Origin: Sphingobacteriaceae bacterium
Lineage (GTDB): Bacteria > Bacteroidota > Bacteroidia > Sphingobacteriales > Sphingobacteriaceae
Assembly (NCBI GenBank): GCA_947458875.1
Contig: CANGZD010000016.1
Span: 1 to 34,967, forward strand
Direction: 5' to 3'
DNA: 34,967 nt
Both the position numbers and the translations under genes were made by a program. The notes under the pieces were generated by a model. That model was not told the DNA's origin and searched no databases. It saw only the letters and a program-made list of their open reading frames with translations. Below, piece after piece: positions 16,509-24,704 of the stretch. How positions within the stretch are numbered: the first letter of the stretch is position 1; every line of letters starts with the position of its first letter.

Positions 16509-16567
16509 TCAGTGATGCGGATATTCCGGGTAAAATTTTCGCTATTACGGATGAATATTTAAAATAA
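16463..16567 (+). pseudogene. Orphan 3' end of an unidentified plus-strand gene
   Basis: An open stretch of about 35 codons with gene-like codon use ends DIPGKIFAITDEYLK and a stop at 16565. There is no plausible start or upstream body: the frame meets the minus-strand A-type stump near 16465. The wording GKIFxITDEYL faintly recalls gamma-glutamylcyclotransferase/AIG2 proteins, but this is weak. It is read as the tail of a gene truncated by a rearrangement. It could also be chance coding-like sequence. Confidence 0.4.
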
Positions 16568-16576
16568 TAATAGTCT

Positions 16577-16930
16577 CTATAATACTCTTGTTCCGTTTCT
16601 AACCTTTATGGACGGCTCTAATAGAATGGTTCCTTCTTCCTTACATACTCCTGCTAAAACCAACACTTCTGACTTCACGCCTGCTACTTGTTTTGCTGGA
16701 AAATTTATTGCTGCAACTATTTGTTTTCCCTTGAGGTCGGCTTCTAAATAATTTTCAGTGATCTGTGCCGAACTAATCTTAATGCCTAAATCGCCAAAAT
16801 CAATCTTTAGCTTGTATGCTGGCATTCTTGCCTTTTTATTCTGTTCTACCTCAATAATTGTACCTATGGCAAGACCAATTTTCAGAAAATCAGTAAATTC
16901 TACTTTTTCAAGTTCGAATAAATTGTACAT
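16577..16930 (-). CDS. csaA: CsaA-like tRNA-binding domain protein
   Basis: A 117-residue OB-fold protein of the CsaA/tRNA-binding family (also called export-related chaperone CsaA). Diagnostic segments are FLKIGLAIGTIIEVEQNKKA, PAYKLKIDFGDLGIKISSAQ and the QIVAAINFPAKQVAGVKSEV region followed by LVLAG. The protein is full length for the family. CsaA dimers bind tRNA and, in Bacillus, assist protein export; the cellular role in Bacteroidota is unclear. It starts 10 bases after the dioxygenase gene stop and is therefore co-transcribed with it on the minus strand. An orphan gene fragment begins at its 3' side. Confidence 0.92.
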   Translation of the reverse strand: MYNLFELEKVEFTDFLKIGLAIGTIIEVEQNKKARMPAYKLKIDFGDLGIKISSAQITENYLEADLKGKQIVAAINFPAKQVAGVKSEVLVLAGVCKEEGTILLEPSIKVRNGTRVL

Positions 16931-16940
16931 ATCCTAATGG

Positions 16941-17867
16941 TTAAATAATTGGAAAATTTTGTGGAAAATCTGGATGAAAATTTAATGAATCGTATCTAAA
17001 AGTACTATGAGATTCTGATTTTGGTCTTCTTGAGAACAAAATCAACATATCACGATATGCATCCTTAGCTTTATCAATAGCATTAACAGAAGAAACGGAA
17101 TGCTTTAATTCACTATCCACTATAAGTAGTGTATCTAAAAAATGTTGATGTTGGAATTCTCCTAGAACATGTTCCTTTTTGATTTCTTTCCAGCTAATAC
17201 CTGTTTCCTGATTTTTGCTATGAATCTGAGTGATTGCAGAAATATCATTCATGTTTTGGGTGTAAAGTAATGTCGTCATTGTGTGTTCAACTCCATCACT
17301 ATGTACACCTTCTTTGGCTGGTTCACCGATCATTTGAGCCGTTGTAATTGTTCGTAATTGAAAGATAGTTGAAACCCAAGTGTCATCACTGTCAATCAAA
17401 TTTGGTCGGTTCAATATTTTAACTCCCTCAATTATGAGTGCTTTGAATTTAATCAATCCTTGAAATGCCTTGTTTAGTTGAATTCGGTCTTCTATTCCTC
17501 TAAAGTGTCTTAATTTACCCGAGTCGTTACGGATAAAGTCTTCTTCTTTTGATAAATCAAATGGTTGAAATTCTAAACGCGAGATACTATTTTTATTAAA
17601 ATCAATAAAAAAACGTCCATTTCGAGACATTCTGAATAATAAAGTAGGATCGGTATGTAGATGACTTCCAGAATATTCTAAATCCCTCAAATCTTTCTCA
17701 GAAGCACCTAAAAATCTTAAAATCTCCTTCATCCTGTTGCCCGGAATAAACGTATATCTATTTTTTAAGTAATCTTTTTTAATTGTTGATAATGTTGATA
17801 TGAATGGGTGATTAGGATTTTGTCTTTGTTTATTTAATAAGTAGCACATGAGTTTTCCAATAAACAA
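16941..17867 (-). CDS. 2-oxoglutarate/Fe(II) dioxygenase, isoleucine 4-hydroxylase (IDO/BsmA)-like
   Basis: Predicted non-haem iron oxygenase of the 2OG-Fe dioxygenase family typified by Bacillus L-isoleucine 4-hydroxylase. The facial triad can be read as His189 and Asp191 in EGVHSDGVEH and His256 in SELKHSVSSV, with the 2-oxoglutarate-binding Arg272 in DAYRDMLIL. The middle, QLRTITTAQMIGEPAKEGVH, is typical of the family. Family members hydroxylate free amino acids such as Ile, Leu or Met; the substrate here is unknown. At 308 residues it is longer than IDO (about 240), with an extra basic N-terminal segment of about 50 residues; a later start (for example Met46) is possible. It is the first gene of a two-gene operon with the CsaA-like protein. 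Confidence 0.78.
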   Translation of the reverse strand: MFIGKLMCYLLNKQRQNPNHPFISTLSTIKKDYLKNRYTFIPGNRMKEILRFLGASEKDLRDLEYSGSHLHTDPTLLFRMSRNGRFFIDFNKNSISRLEFQPFDLSKEEDFIRNDSGKLRHFRGIEDRIQLNKAFQGLIKFKALIIEGVKILNRPNLIDSDDTWVSTIFQLRTITTAQMIGEPAKEGVHSDGVEHTMTTLLYTQNMNDISAITQIHSKNQETGISWKEIKKEHVLGEFQHQHFLDTLLIVDSELKHSVSSVNAIDKAKDAYRDMLILFSRRPKSESHSTFRYDSLNFHPDFPQNFPII

Positions 17868-17981
17868 TTGTTTTAACCAGTTTTTAAATTCTACTACCCG
17901 CCTCCACCCTTCCGTAGTCCTGACTTTAGTTCAGCTTTATTTAAAGTGATTTGATTTGAAAATTGTTTTGGAAAAAACAAA

Positions 17982-18010
17982 AAAGCCCTCCCGTTATTTG
18001 GGAAGGCCTT
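17982..18010 (-). terminator. Terminator after pruA
   Basis: On the minus strand, GGCCTTCCC / GGGAGGGC with a loop of about 7 bases, followed by TTTTTTG, 23 bases after the pruA stop. One mismatch in the stem. Confidence 0.8.
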
Positions 18011-18032
18011 AAAAAATTATGGTATTGGAAGA

Positions 18033-19667
18033 TTATTCCTGCTCCAGAAAAGGATAACGGTAATCCTTAGGCGGATCAAAAGTTTCTTTAATGGTACGAG
18101 GAGATACCCAACGCAGCAGGTTGATCATGGATCCTGCCTTATCATTGGTTCCCGAGCCTCTGGCACCACCGAAAGGCTGTTGGCCCACTACTGCTCCGGT
18201 ACATTTATCGTTGAGGTAGAAATTCCCAGCGGCATTGCGCAAAGCATAAGTCGCTTTATCCAAGACATAGCGGTCTTGAGCCAAAACAGCACCAGTTAAG
18301 GCATATTCAGAAGTAGTATCTATCAATTCGAGCGTTTTATAGAAATCGGCATCCTCATAAACAAAAACAGTCAATACCGGTCCGAACAATTCTTCACACA
18401 TGGTTACATATTTCGGATCTTCGGCTACAATCACAGTTGGCTCAATAAAATAACCTTTGCTCTTATCGTATTTACCTCCGGCAATAATTTCGACGCTGCT
18501 GTCTTTTTTGGCGGCATCAATGAAAGAAGTTAGTTTGTCGAATGATTTTTCATCGATCACGGCATTCACAAAATTGGAGAAATCTTCCGTGGGTCCAACC
18601 TTGATGCTGGCCAGGTCGCGTAGCATCATTTCCTTCAATTGCGGCCAAACCGATTTAGCAATGTAAACTCTCGATGCAGCCGAACATTTCTGTCCCTGAT
18701 ATTCAAACGCACCACGAACGATGGCTGCATTGGCAGCTTCCACATCGGCAGAACTATGTACCAGGATAAAATCCTTACCTCCGGTTTCACCTACAATTCT
18801 TGGATAGGTTTTGTAACGGTGGATATTATTTCCGATGGTTTTCCAGATGTCCTGGAATACACCGGTTGAGCCGGTGAAATGGATACCTGCAAAATCGCGG
18901 TGATTAAAGATTACTTCTCCGGCATCAGGACCTGAAACGTAGACCAGGTTGATCACGCCATCGGGCAATCCCGCTTCGCGGAAAATTTCCATCAACACAT
19001 TTGCTGAATAAATCTGGGTGTTTGAAGGCTTCCAAACCACTACGTTACCCATCATGGCAGCCGAAGTAGGCAGGTTTCCGGCAATGGCCGTGAAGTTGAA
19101 AGGCGTCAAGGCAAATACAAACCCTTCTAATGGGCGCTGTTCCACCCGGTTCCAGGCACCACGTGGCGATACCGGAGGCTGCTGCTCATAAATCTCGCAC
19201 ATGTATTTCACGTTGAAACGCAAGAAATCGATCAGCTCGCAGGCAGCATCAATCTCCGCCTGAAAGGCGTTTTTCGACTGCCCCAACATAGTGGCTGCAT
19301 TGATTTTATAGCGATAAGGACCTGCAATCAGGTCGGCTGCTTTTAAAAAGATGGCGGCACGTTGTTCCCAGGGCAAGCGTTCCCAATCTGCTTTGGCAGC
19401 CAGCGCTGCTTTGATGGCGGCTTCCACATGACTTTTGTCGCCTTGGTTGTAATAACCTAAAATATGTTGATGATCATGCGGAGGTCGCATGGTCACTTTT
19501 TTCTCTGTGCGTATTTCCTTACCTCCGATGTACATGGGTACATCAATTTGTTTGGAGCGTGCTTCCTGCAAAGCAGCTTTCAACAGGCTACGCTCTTTGC
19601 TTCCCGGAGCATAACTCAAAACGGTTTCGTTTACTGGTGTTGGAACGTTGAAAAAACCTTTCAGCAT
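18033..19667 (-). CDS. pruA: L-glutamate gamma-semialdehyde dehydrogenase (1-pyrroline-5-carboxylate dehydrogenase)
   Basis: NAD-dependent aldehyde dehydrogenase that oxidises glutamate semialdehyde to glutamate in proline catabolism. Catalytic Glu294 is in RIVGETGGKDF and nucleophile Cys328 in EYQGQKCSAASR. The NAD-binding loop is IHFTGSTGVF (262-271). The N-terminal form (LPWEQRAAIFLKAADLIAGP) and the end (NDKAGSMINLLRWVSPRTIK) match the group of about 540 residues that includes the mitochondrial enzyme. It is monofunctional; no proline dehydrogenase domain is fused or adjacent. It is a single-gene unit with its own terminator, divergent from lpxK across a 104-base gap that must hold both promoters. 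Confidence 0.96.
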   Translation of the reverse strand: MLKGFFNVPTPVNETVLSYAPGSKERSLLKAALQEARSKQIDVPMYIGGKEIRTEKKVTMRPPHDHQHILGYYNQGDKSHVEAAIKAALAAKADWERLPWEQRAAIFLKAADLIAGPYRYKINAATMLGQSKNAFQAEIDAACELIDFLRFNVKYMCEIYEQQPPVSPRGAWNRVEQRPLEGFVFALTPFNFTAIAGNLPTSAAMMGNVVVWKPSNTQIYSANVLMEIFREAGLPDGVINLVYVSGPDAGEVIFNHRDFAGIHFTGSTGVFQDIWKTIGNNIHRYKTYPRIVGETGGKDFILVHSSADVEAANAAIVRGAFEYQGQKCSAASRVYIAKSVWPQLKEMMLRDLASIKVGPTEDFSNFVNAVIDEKSFDKLTSFIDAAKKDSSVEIIAGGKYDKSKGYFIEPTVIVAEDPKYVTMCEELFGPVLTVFVYEDADFYKTLELIDTTSEYALTGAVLAQDRYVLDKATYALRNAAGNFYLNDKCTGAVVGQQPFGGARGSGTNDKAGSMINLLRWVSPRTIKETFDPPKDYRYPFLEQE

Positions 19668-19771
19668 AGTGTCTCAATTTTTTTGTAAATATATGCTTTT
19701 TTGCCTTCTGAGAGCCTTACTTAAGTGGTATTCGTGCCCTTTTTGATTTTAAAAACGTAATTTAGCGATAA
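19668..19771. promoter_or_regulatory. Divergent promoter region pruA / lpxK
   Basis: A 104-base A/T-rich gap between two genes transcribed away from each other. No operator palindrome was found. Plus-strand TTTTTG (19741-19746) and a TAATTTAG block close to the lpxK start could be parts of its promoter. Confidence 0.4.
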
Positions 19772-20839
19772 ATGATGCTACGGTTGCTGCGTTGGTTGCT
19801 CTTGCCCTTCTCCTTAGTTTTTGGATTGGGTATCTTGCTGCGTTACGCAGCCTATCGTTTCGGTATTTTTCGTTCTTATTCCTTCGATCTTCCGGTAATT
19901 GTGGTGGGTAATTTAGCAGTTGGCGGTGCCGGTAAGAGCCCCATGACGGCTTTTCTGATTCGTTTATTGAAAGATGAATACCGCTTGGCTGTACTAAGTA
20001 GAGGCTACGGTAGAAAATCAAAGGGTTTCAGATTGGTCACACCCGATGATTTGGTGGTACTTTCGGGTGATGAGCCATTGCAGTTTAAAAGACGTTTCCC
20101 GGATCAAACCATTGCTGTTTGTGAAAGTCGGGTAGAGGGGATACAAAAATTGCAAGCCGATCATGAGTTAATTGTATTGGATGATGCTTATCAGCACTTG
20201 TCCCTCAAACCCAGTTTTCAGATCTTATTGTTTGATTTTGCTTCGCTCAAAAAAATAGATTTCTTACTGCCAGCGGGTAATTTACGCGAACCAATTTGGG
20301 CAAAAAACAGAGCTGATATTTTGGTGATTAGCAAATCGCCTAAAGGTTTATCCCCTACAGAGAAATTACAAATCCGCAAAAAACTGCAGCCTAAAGCACA
20401 CCAGGCTTTGTTCTTCTCTTATTTAAAGTATGGCGATTTGGTTTCGTTGGATGGTACATCCACCCGAACATTGGATTCGATTACTGAGCAAACTCAATTA
20501 TTAGTACTGAGCGGAATTGCCAATCCTGACCCTATTTTGCAGGAACTGAGAAAGTACACCCGCTTTGTTGAGCATCATGATTATCCAGATCATCACGTTT
20601 TCACTCAAAAGAATATCCTTAAATTGGCAGCTGCATTTGCGCAATTAAGTGCAGCTGATAAATTGATAATAACTACAGAAAAAGATGCCCAGCGCTTGCG
20701 TTTGCCAGAGCTGAAGAAGCTAGTTTCCAGCATACCTATTTTCGTGCTACCTGTGGAAGCTGATTTTGAAGAACCCGATAAAGAAGATTTTGAGCATTTA
20801 TTGAAACAACATGTTAGAGAACATTCAAAGAACCACTGA
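19772..20839 (+). CDS. lpxK: Tetraacyldisaccharide 4'-kinase
   Basis: Inner-membrane kinase that phosphorylates the 4' position of the lipid A disaccharide, making lipid IVA. An N-terminal hydrophobic helix (about 4-25) anchors it. The Walker A loop is VVGNLAVGGAGKSPMTAF (44-61), where LpxK more often has GGTGKTP. The family segments VLSRGYGRKSKGF and LDDAYQHLSLKPSFQILLFD, then PAGNLREP, follow. The 355 residues are normal. MM at the start leaves the exact initiator open. It is the first gene of the plus-strand operon; its end overlaps the nucleoside phosphorylase start by 29 bases, which implies translational coupling. Confidence 0.95.
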   Translation: MMLRLLRWLLLPFSLVFGLGILLRYAAYRFGIFRSYSFDLPVIVVGNLAVGGAGKSPMTAFLIRLLKDEYRLAVLSRGYGRKSKGFRLVTPDDLVVLSGDEPLQFKRRFPDQTIAVCESRVEGIQKLQADHELIVLDDAYQHLSLKPSFQILLFDFASLKKIDFLLPAGNLREPIWAKNRADILVISKSPKGLSPTEKLQIRKKLQPKAHQALFFSYLKYGDLVSLDGTSTRTLDSITEQTQLLVLSGIANPDPILQELRKYTRFVEHHDYPDHHVFTQKNILKLAAAFAQLSAADKLIITTEKDAQRLRLPELKKLVSSIPIFVLPVEADFEEPDKEDFEHLLKQHVREHSKNH

Positions 20840-21626
20840 ATTTATTAGAAGTAGAATTGGCGATTTTAAACCGGAAATCGGCATTATTTTAGGAACAGGA
20901 TTAGGAGCATTGGTTGATGAAATAGAAATAGCCTATCAATTTCCTTATTCAAACATCCCAAATTTCCCGATTTCTACACTCGAATTTCATTCAGGAAAAT
21001 TGATATTCGGTACCCTTTCTGGCAAAAAAGTGGTGGCCATGCAGGGTCGACTTCATTATTATGAAGGCTACGACATGAAGCAGATCACTTTTCCGGTAAG
21101 AGTGATGAAAATGCTCGGAATAGAACGCTTATTTGTATCCAATGCCAGTGGATCTCTTAATCCTGAATTTAAAAAGGGTCATTTGATGATCATTGCCGAT
21201 CACATCAACAAACAGCCCGATAATCCCCTTCGCGGAAGAAATTTGGATGAATTTGGTCCGAGATTTCCAGATATGAGCGAGCCTTACGACCTGCAAATGC
21301 GGAAAAAAGCCTTGGAAATCGCCAAAGCGCATCACATCATTTGCCATGAAGGAGTATACGTTTCTGTTGCAGGACCCAACCTGGAAACCAAAGCGGAATA
21401 TCGTTATCTAAGAATTATTGGAGGTGATGCTGTGGGGATGAGTACAGTCCCCGAAGTTATTGTAGCAAATCACATGGGTATGCCGGTTTTCGCAATTTCG
21501 GTCTTAACCGATGAGGGTTTCCCTGAAGAACTACAGCCGGTCTCTTTGGCCGAGATCATTCAAACTGCCAAAACAGCAGAGCCTCAAATGACACTTATTC
21601 TCAAAGAACTGATCAAGGCTTTATGA
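20811..21626 (+). CDS. punA: Purine-nucleoside phosphorylase (trimeric type)
   Basis: Cytoplasmic enzyme that splits purine nucleosides with phosphate into base and pentose-1-phosphate. The low-mass trimeric family is shown by IILGTGLGALVDEI (25-38), AMQGRLHYYEGYD (76-88), FVSNASGSLNPEF (108-120) and GMSTVPEVIVANHMGMPVFA (209-228). Glu192 in GPNLETKAEY corresponds to the purine-binding Glu201 of the human enzyme. The residue 42 further on, Asn243 in human, is Asp234 here (SVLTDEG). It overlaps lpxK by 29 bases and the next gene by 4. A methylthioadenosine phosphorylase is less likely, because the motifs fit the PNP group better. Confidence 0.93.
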   Translation: MLENIQRTTEFIRSRIGDFKPEIGIILGTGLGALVDEIEIAYQFPYSNIPNFPISTLEFHSGKLIFGTLSGKKVVAMQGRLHYYEGYDMKQITFPVRVMKMLGIERLFVSNASGSLNPEFKKGHLMIIADHINKQPDNPLRGRNLDEFGPRFPDMSEPYDLQMRKKALEIAKAHHIICHEGVYVSVAGPNLETKAEYRYLRIIGGDAVGMSTVPEVIVANHMGMPVFAISVLTDEGFPEELQPVSLAEIIQTAKTAEPQMTLILKELIKAL

Positions 21627-23626
21627 GAAAAAACTGGTTATTTTTCATTTCCTGTTTCTTTCTAAATTATCTGACCGCGGATGCCCAGCAACGCAACTTG
21701 CCCGGCATTAACAATCAAGGTAACGCTCCTGCACAATCGATCAGCCTGGATTCTTTGCGAAAAAAAGAAGAGTCGAGAAGAGATTCGGTGGTGCCTACTG
21801 CCAAATACATCCGCTATGCGAATCTATCCATGCTGAAAGACAGCATTTTCACCCTTCAAATAGACACCTCCTTAAAAGATTTCCAACATTATAATCCATT
21901 GAACCCGCCAAGTCGGCCCAGCATTAATTTAGGGGGAACCGGACTGGCTTATCGCGATTTATTATTTGAACCCAATCGCAGCATTGGTTTTCAGTCGGGT
22001 TTTCGTGCATTAGACCGTTATGTATTGCGTTCTGATTCGGTACGTTATTATATTGCCCGATCACCCTACACAGAATTGTATTATGTAAGTGGACAAGCTC
22101 AGGAGCAAATTTTCAGGGTGACGCATACGCAAAATGTGAAACCCAACTGGAATGTAGGGGTGAATTATAACCGGATTGGGGGCGATGGATTTTATAAGAA
22201 TCAAAACCCTGATCACCTCAATGCAGCTGTCTTTAGCTGGTACCGTGGGCCTAAAAATAGGTATCAACTCTTGGCTCATGCTTTGTTCAATAATCTAAAA
22301 GCAGGAGAGAATGGTTCTACAGTACGAGAAGATTTGTTTGAAGGGGAACAGTTGTTTAGTAAAGATGCTGAGTTTGTGCGATTGGGTGCAACGGGTAAAG
22401 ACCGGCCCCGGCAGACCTGGAGGGAAAATACCATCTTCCTGAAGCAAACTTTTGATCTGGGCAGACAAGATACACTTGCCTCCGATACCAATTCTACCTT
22501 ATTGCCAACCCAGCGAGTCGCGTATACTTTTAGTTATACCAAAAACAGGTTCAGGTTTTTTAGAAATGAACCCGATACCTACCTGGTATTTCCGCATCCG
22601 CAACCAGAAACAACCAGCCTGACAAACGATACCACCGAAATTGCCCACTTCAGCAATGCTTTCGACTACAGTTTTTATCTGCGGAGTCGATCGGTGGGTT
22701 TTTTGAGAAATGAATTGAAGGTAGATATTGGAGCTACTCACGATACTTACCAGTTTTTGCAAATGGGCAATGAAAAACAATTCAATAACACTTCTCTCAG
22801 GGCAGGATTAAACTACCGATTTAATGAGCGGGTAAATCTGCAAACCAATTTTCTTCAAATTGCACAGGGAACTCAGGCGGGTGATTATTTGTATGAAGCC
22901 AAGAGCATGGTTCTGCTGAGCAAATCTGCAGGTAGAATCATTTTGGGGGCTTACTTGCAAAACAAATCGCCAGAATATATTTTCAACCAGATCAATTACC
23001 AGTTCCACCAATGGAATTTTGATTTTAAGCGAACACAAACACGAAACCTGAATTTTGCTTACGAGAACCCCGCTCAGCGACTATCCCTTAGGGCAGCTTA
23101 TTTCAATATCGACAATTACCTCTATTTCGAGGAAACAGCGGTGCCCAATCAAATCACTTCTGTTCAGGCAAATAAGTCTGTTCAGTTAATCAAACTCAGC
23201 CTCTCTAAGCACTTTAAACTGGCTTGGCTAAATTTAGAACATCTTTCTGTTTACCAAAAGTCGACAGATTTAACGCTGCTCAGGACGCCTGAGTTTTATA
23301 CTTTTAACAGTTTGTATGCAGACGTTAATTTATTCAAAGTTTTGCGGACGCATTTCGGAGTTGATGTACGCTATCATACAGAGTTTAACAATCCGGCTTA
23401 TGCTATCAATGCCGGACAGTTCTACAATCAGCAAAATGCCCAACCATTGCCTTCCTATCCGGTAGCCGATGTGTTTGTAAGGGCCAGTTTAAAAAGAGCC
23501 AATCTGTTTGTGAAATATGATTATGTAAATCAGGGTTGGTTATCGCAAGGGTATTACACAGTAGACAGGTATCCGATGCCCGATCGAATATTAAAATTTG
23601 GCGTGAGCTGGAAATTCTATAATTAA
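21623..23626 (+). CDS. Putative porin (porin_10 family) outer-membrane protein
   Basis: Large outer-membrane barrel of the Bacteroidota-specific putative porin family. The signal peptide MRKNWLFFISCFFLNYLTADAQ is followed by a proline/asparagine-rich linker (about 23-60). NLGGTGLAYRDLLFEP (100-115) and RYYIARSPYTELYYVSGQAQ (about 140-160) are characteristic of the family, as is the alternating strand pattern up to the end LKFGVSWKFYN. The 667 residues are normal. The transported solute is unknown. The start overlaps the phosphorylase stop (ATGA), so it is coupled to lpxK and punA. This is an ordering found in related genomes from memory, and it hints at envelope-biogenesis co-expression. Confidence 0.85.
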   Translation: MRKNWLFFISCFFLNYLTADAQQRNLPGINNQGNAPAQSISLDSLRKKEESRRDSVVPTAKYIRYANLSMLKDSIFTLQIDTSLKDFQHYNPLNPPSRPSINLGGTGLAYRDLLFEPNRSIGFQSGFRALDRYVLRSDSVRYYIARSPYTELYYVSGQAQEQIFRVTHTQNVKPNWNVGVNYNRIGGDGFYKNQNPDHLNAAVFSWYRGPKNRYQLLAHALFNNLKAGENGSTVREDLFEGEQLFSKDAEFVRLGATGKDRPRQTWRENTIFLKQTFDLGRQDTLASDTNSTLLPTQRVAYTFSYTKNRFRFFRNEPDTYLVFPHPQPETTSLTNDTTEIAHFSNAFDYSFYLRSRSVGFLRNELKVDIGATHDTYQFLQMGNEKQFNNTSLRAGLNYRFNERVNLQTNFLQIAQGTQAGDYLYEAKSMVLLSKSAGRIILGAYLQNKSPEYIFNQINYQFHQWNFDFKRTQTRNLNFAYENPAQRLSLRAAYFNIDNYLYFEETAVPNQITSVQANKSVQLIKLSLSKHFKLAWLNLEHLSVYQKSTDLTLLRTPEFYTFNSLYADVNLFKVLRTHFGVDVRYHTEFNNPAYAINAGQFYNQQNAQPLPSYPVADVFVRASLKRANLFVKYDYVNQGWLSQGYYTVDRYPMPDRILKFGVSWKFYN

Positions 23627-23672
23627 CAATCAATTTATAATTCGATTAGTATCTTAGCGGCCTGAAAATATT

Positions 23673-24110
23673 ATGAGTAAAGCAATTATAAAAACCGAAA
23701 AGGGCGACATGACCGTATCATTCTACGATCAGGATGCGCCAAATACCGTTGCCAATTTCTTGAAACTGGCTAAATCCGGATATTATGACAATGTAACTTT
23801 TCACCGTGTGATTCCCAATTTTGTGATCCAAGGCGGGGACCCTACCGGAACTGGTGCAGGTGGTCCGGGTTATAAAATTGATTGTGAGTTGGATGGTGGC
23901 AATCAATACCACGACAGAGGCGTACTTTCCATGGCACATGCAGGCCGAAATACAGGAGGTTCACAGTTTTTCATTTGCCACAGTCGCGATAATACCGCCC
24001 ATTTAGATCGTCATCATACTTGTTTTGGTAAAGTGATCGAAAATGTGGAAGTAGTAGATGACATCCGCCAGGGTGATAAAATTTTAGGAATAGAAATTAT
24101 AGAAGATTAG
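23673..24110 (+). CDS. Peptidyl-prolyl cis-trans isomerase, cyclophilin type
   Basis: Small cyclophilin (145 residues) without signal peptide, so a cytoplasmic prolyl isomerase helping protein folding. Active-site residues appear in FHRVIPNFVIQGGD (catalytic Arg in HRV), GVLSMAHAGRNTGGSQFFIC, and LDRHHTCFGKV. The tryptophan that precedes this last motif in human cyclophilin A is His here (NTAHLD), as in many bacterial, cyclosporin-insensitive forms. It lies 46 bases after the porin and 19 before the DUF5606 gene, so it is probably part of the same operon. Confidence 0.95.
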   Translation: MSKAIIKTEKGDMTVSFYDQDAPNTVANFLKLAKSGYYDNVTFHRVIPNFVIQGGDPTGTGAGGPGYKIDCELDGGNQYHDRGVLSMAHAGRNTGGSQFFICHSRDNTAHLDRHHTCFGKVIENVEVVDDIRQGDKILGIEIIED

Positions 24111-24129
24111 TACTTGTTACTGAAGGAAT

Positions 24130-24660
24130 ATGAATTTAAGAGGAATTGTAGCCGTATCGGGTAAACCGGGATTATTTAAACTGATCGGACAGAATAAGAC
24201 CGGTTTTATTTTAGAAGGCCTGGATGCGGCTAAAACCAAATTAGTGGTCAATATGTCGAATGCCAAGATGGCTTCTTTAGAAGATATCACTGTGTTTGGC
24301 GAGGATGAAGATTTGAAATTGATTGACATTTTTGAAAAGATGTCAGGTAGCAAATCCATTCCAGATCCCAAGGCAGATGGAGCCACTTTGAAAAACTTTT
24401 TCAAGGAGGTAGCACCTAATCATGATGAGGAGCGTGTTTATACTTCCGACATGAAGAAAATCATCAACTGGTTTAACATCATTCAGCCGCTGCCCATTTT
24501 TACCGAAAAAGCACCAGAGCCAATTGATGAAGAAACCATGAAAGCGGCTGCTGTTAAAGGAAAAGAAATAGCCCCGAAAACAGAAGCTAAATCTTCAGGT
24601 GTTCAAAAACCGACCAAGGGTGCCGCTACAACCAAGCGTACCTCTTCCAAAGCAAAATAA
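24130..24660 (+). CDS. DUF5606 domain protein
   Basis: Bacteroidota-specific protein of unknown function. The N-terminal domain (about 1-70), with RGIVAVSGKPGLFKLIGQNK and FILEGLDAAKTKLVV, is the recognisable DUF5606 part. A second segment (about 85-125) has DMKKIINWFNII. The tail from about 140 is Lys/Ala/Thr-rich and probably disordered. No signal peptide, membrane segment or catalytic motif. It is the last gene of the lpxK operon, before a strong terminator. I recognise the family but not the role; nucleic-acid contact by the basic tail is a guess. Confidence 0.85.
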   Translation: MNLRGIVAVSGKPGLFKLIGQNKTGFILEGLDAAKTKLVVNMSNAKMASLEDITVFGEDEDLKLIDIFEKMSGSKSIPDPKADGATLKNFFKEVAPNHDEERVYTSDMKKIINWFNIIQPLPIFTEKAPEPIDEETMKAAAVKGKEIAPKTEAKSSGVQKPTKGAATTKRTSSKAK

Positions 24661-24665
24661 GACTT

Positions 24666-24704
24666 AAAAAATAAGGCGAGAATCGAATTCTTGCCTTATT
24701 TTTT
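24666..24704. terminator. Bidirectional terminator between DUF5606 and Csp-like gene
   Basis: Long inverted repeat AAATAAGGCGAGAAT / ATTCTTGCCTTATTT with a 3-base loop, one mismatch and T-runs on both strands. It reaches the stop codon of the Cys-rich gene and serves both converging genes. Confidence 0.9.

Noticed and set aside
14363-16567. A mobile element responsible for the outer-membrane array
   Set aside because: No transposase, integrase, terminal inverted repeat or target duplication could be found; the repeats are explained by tandem duplication and deletion.
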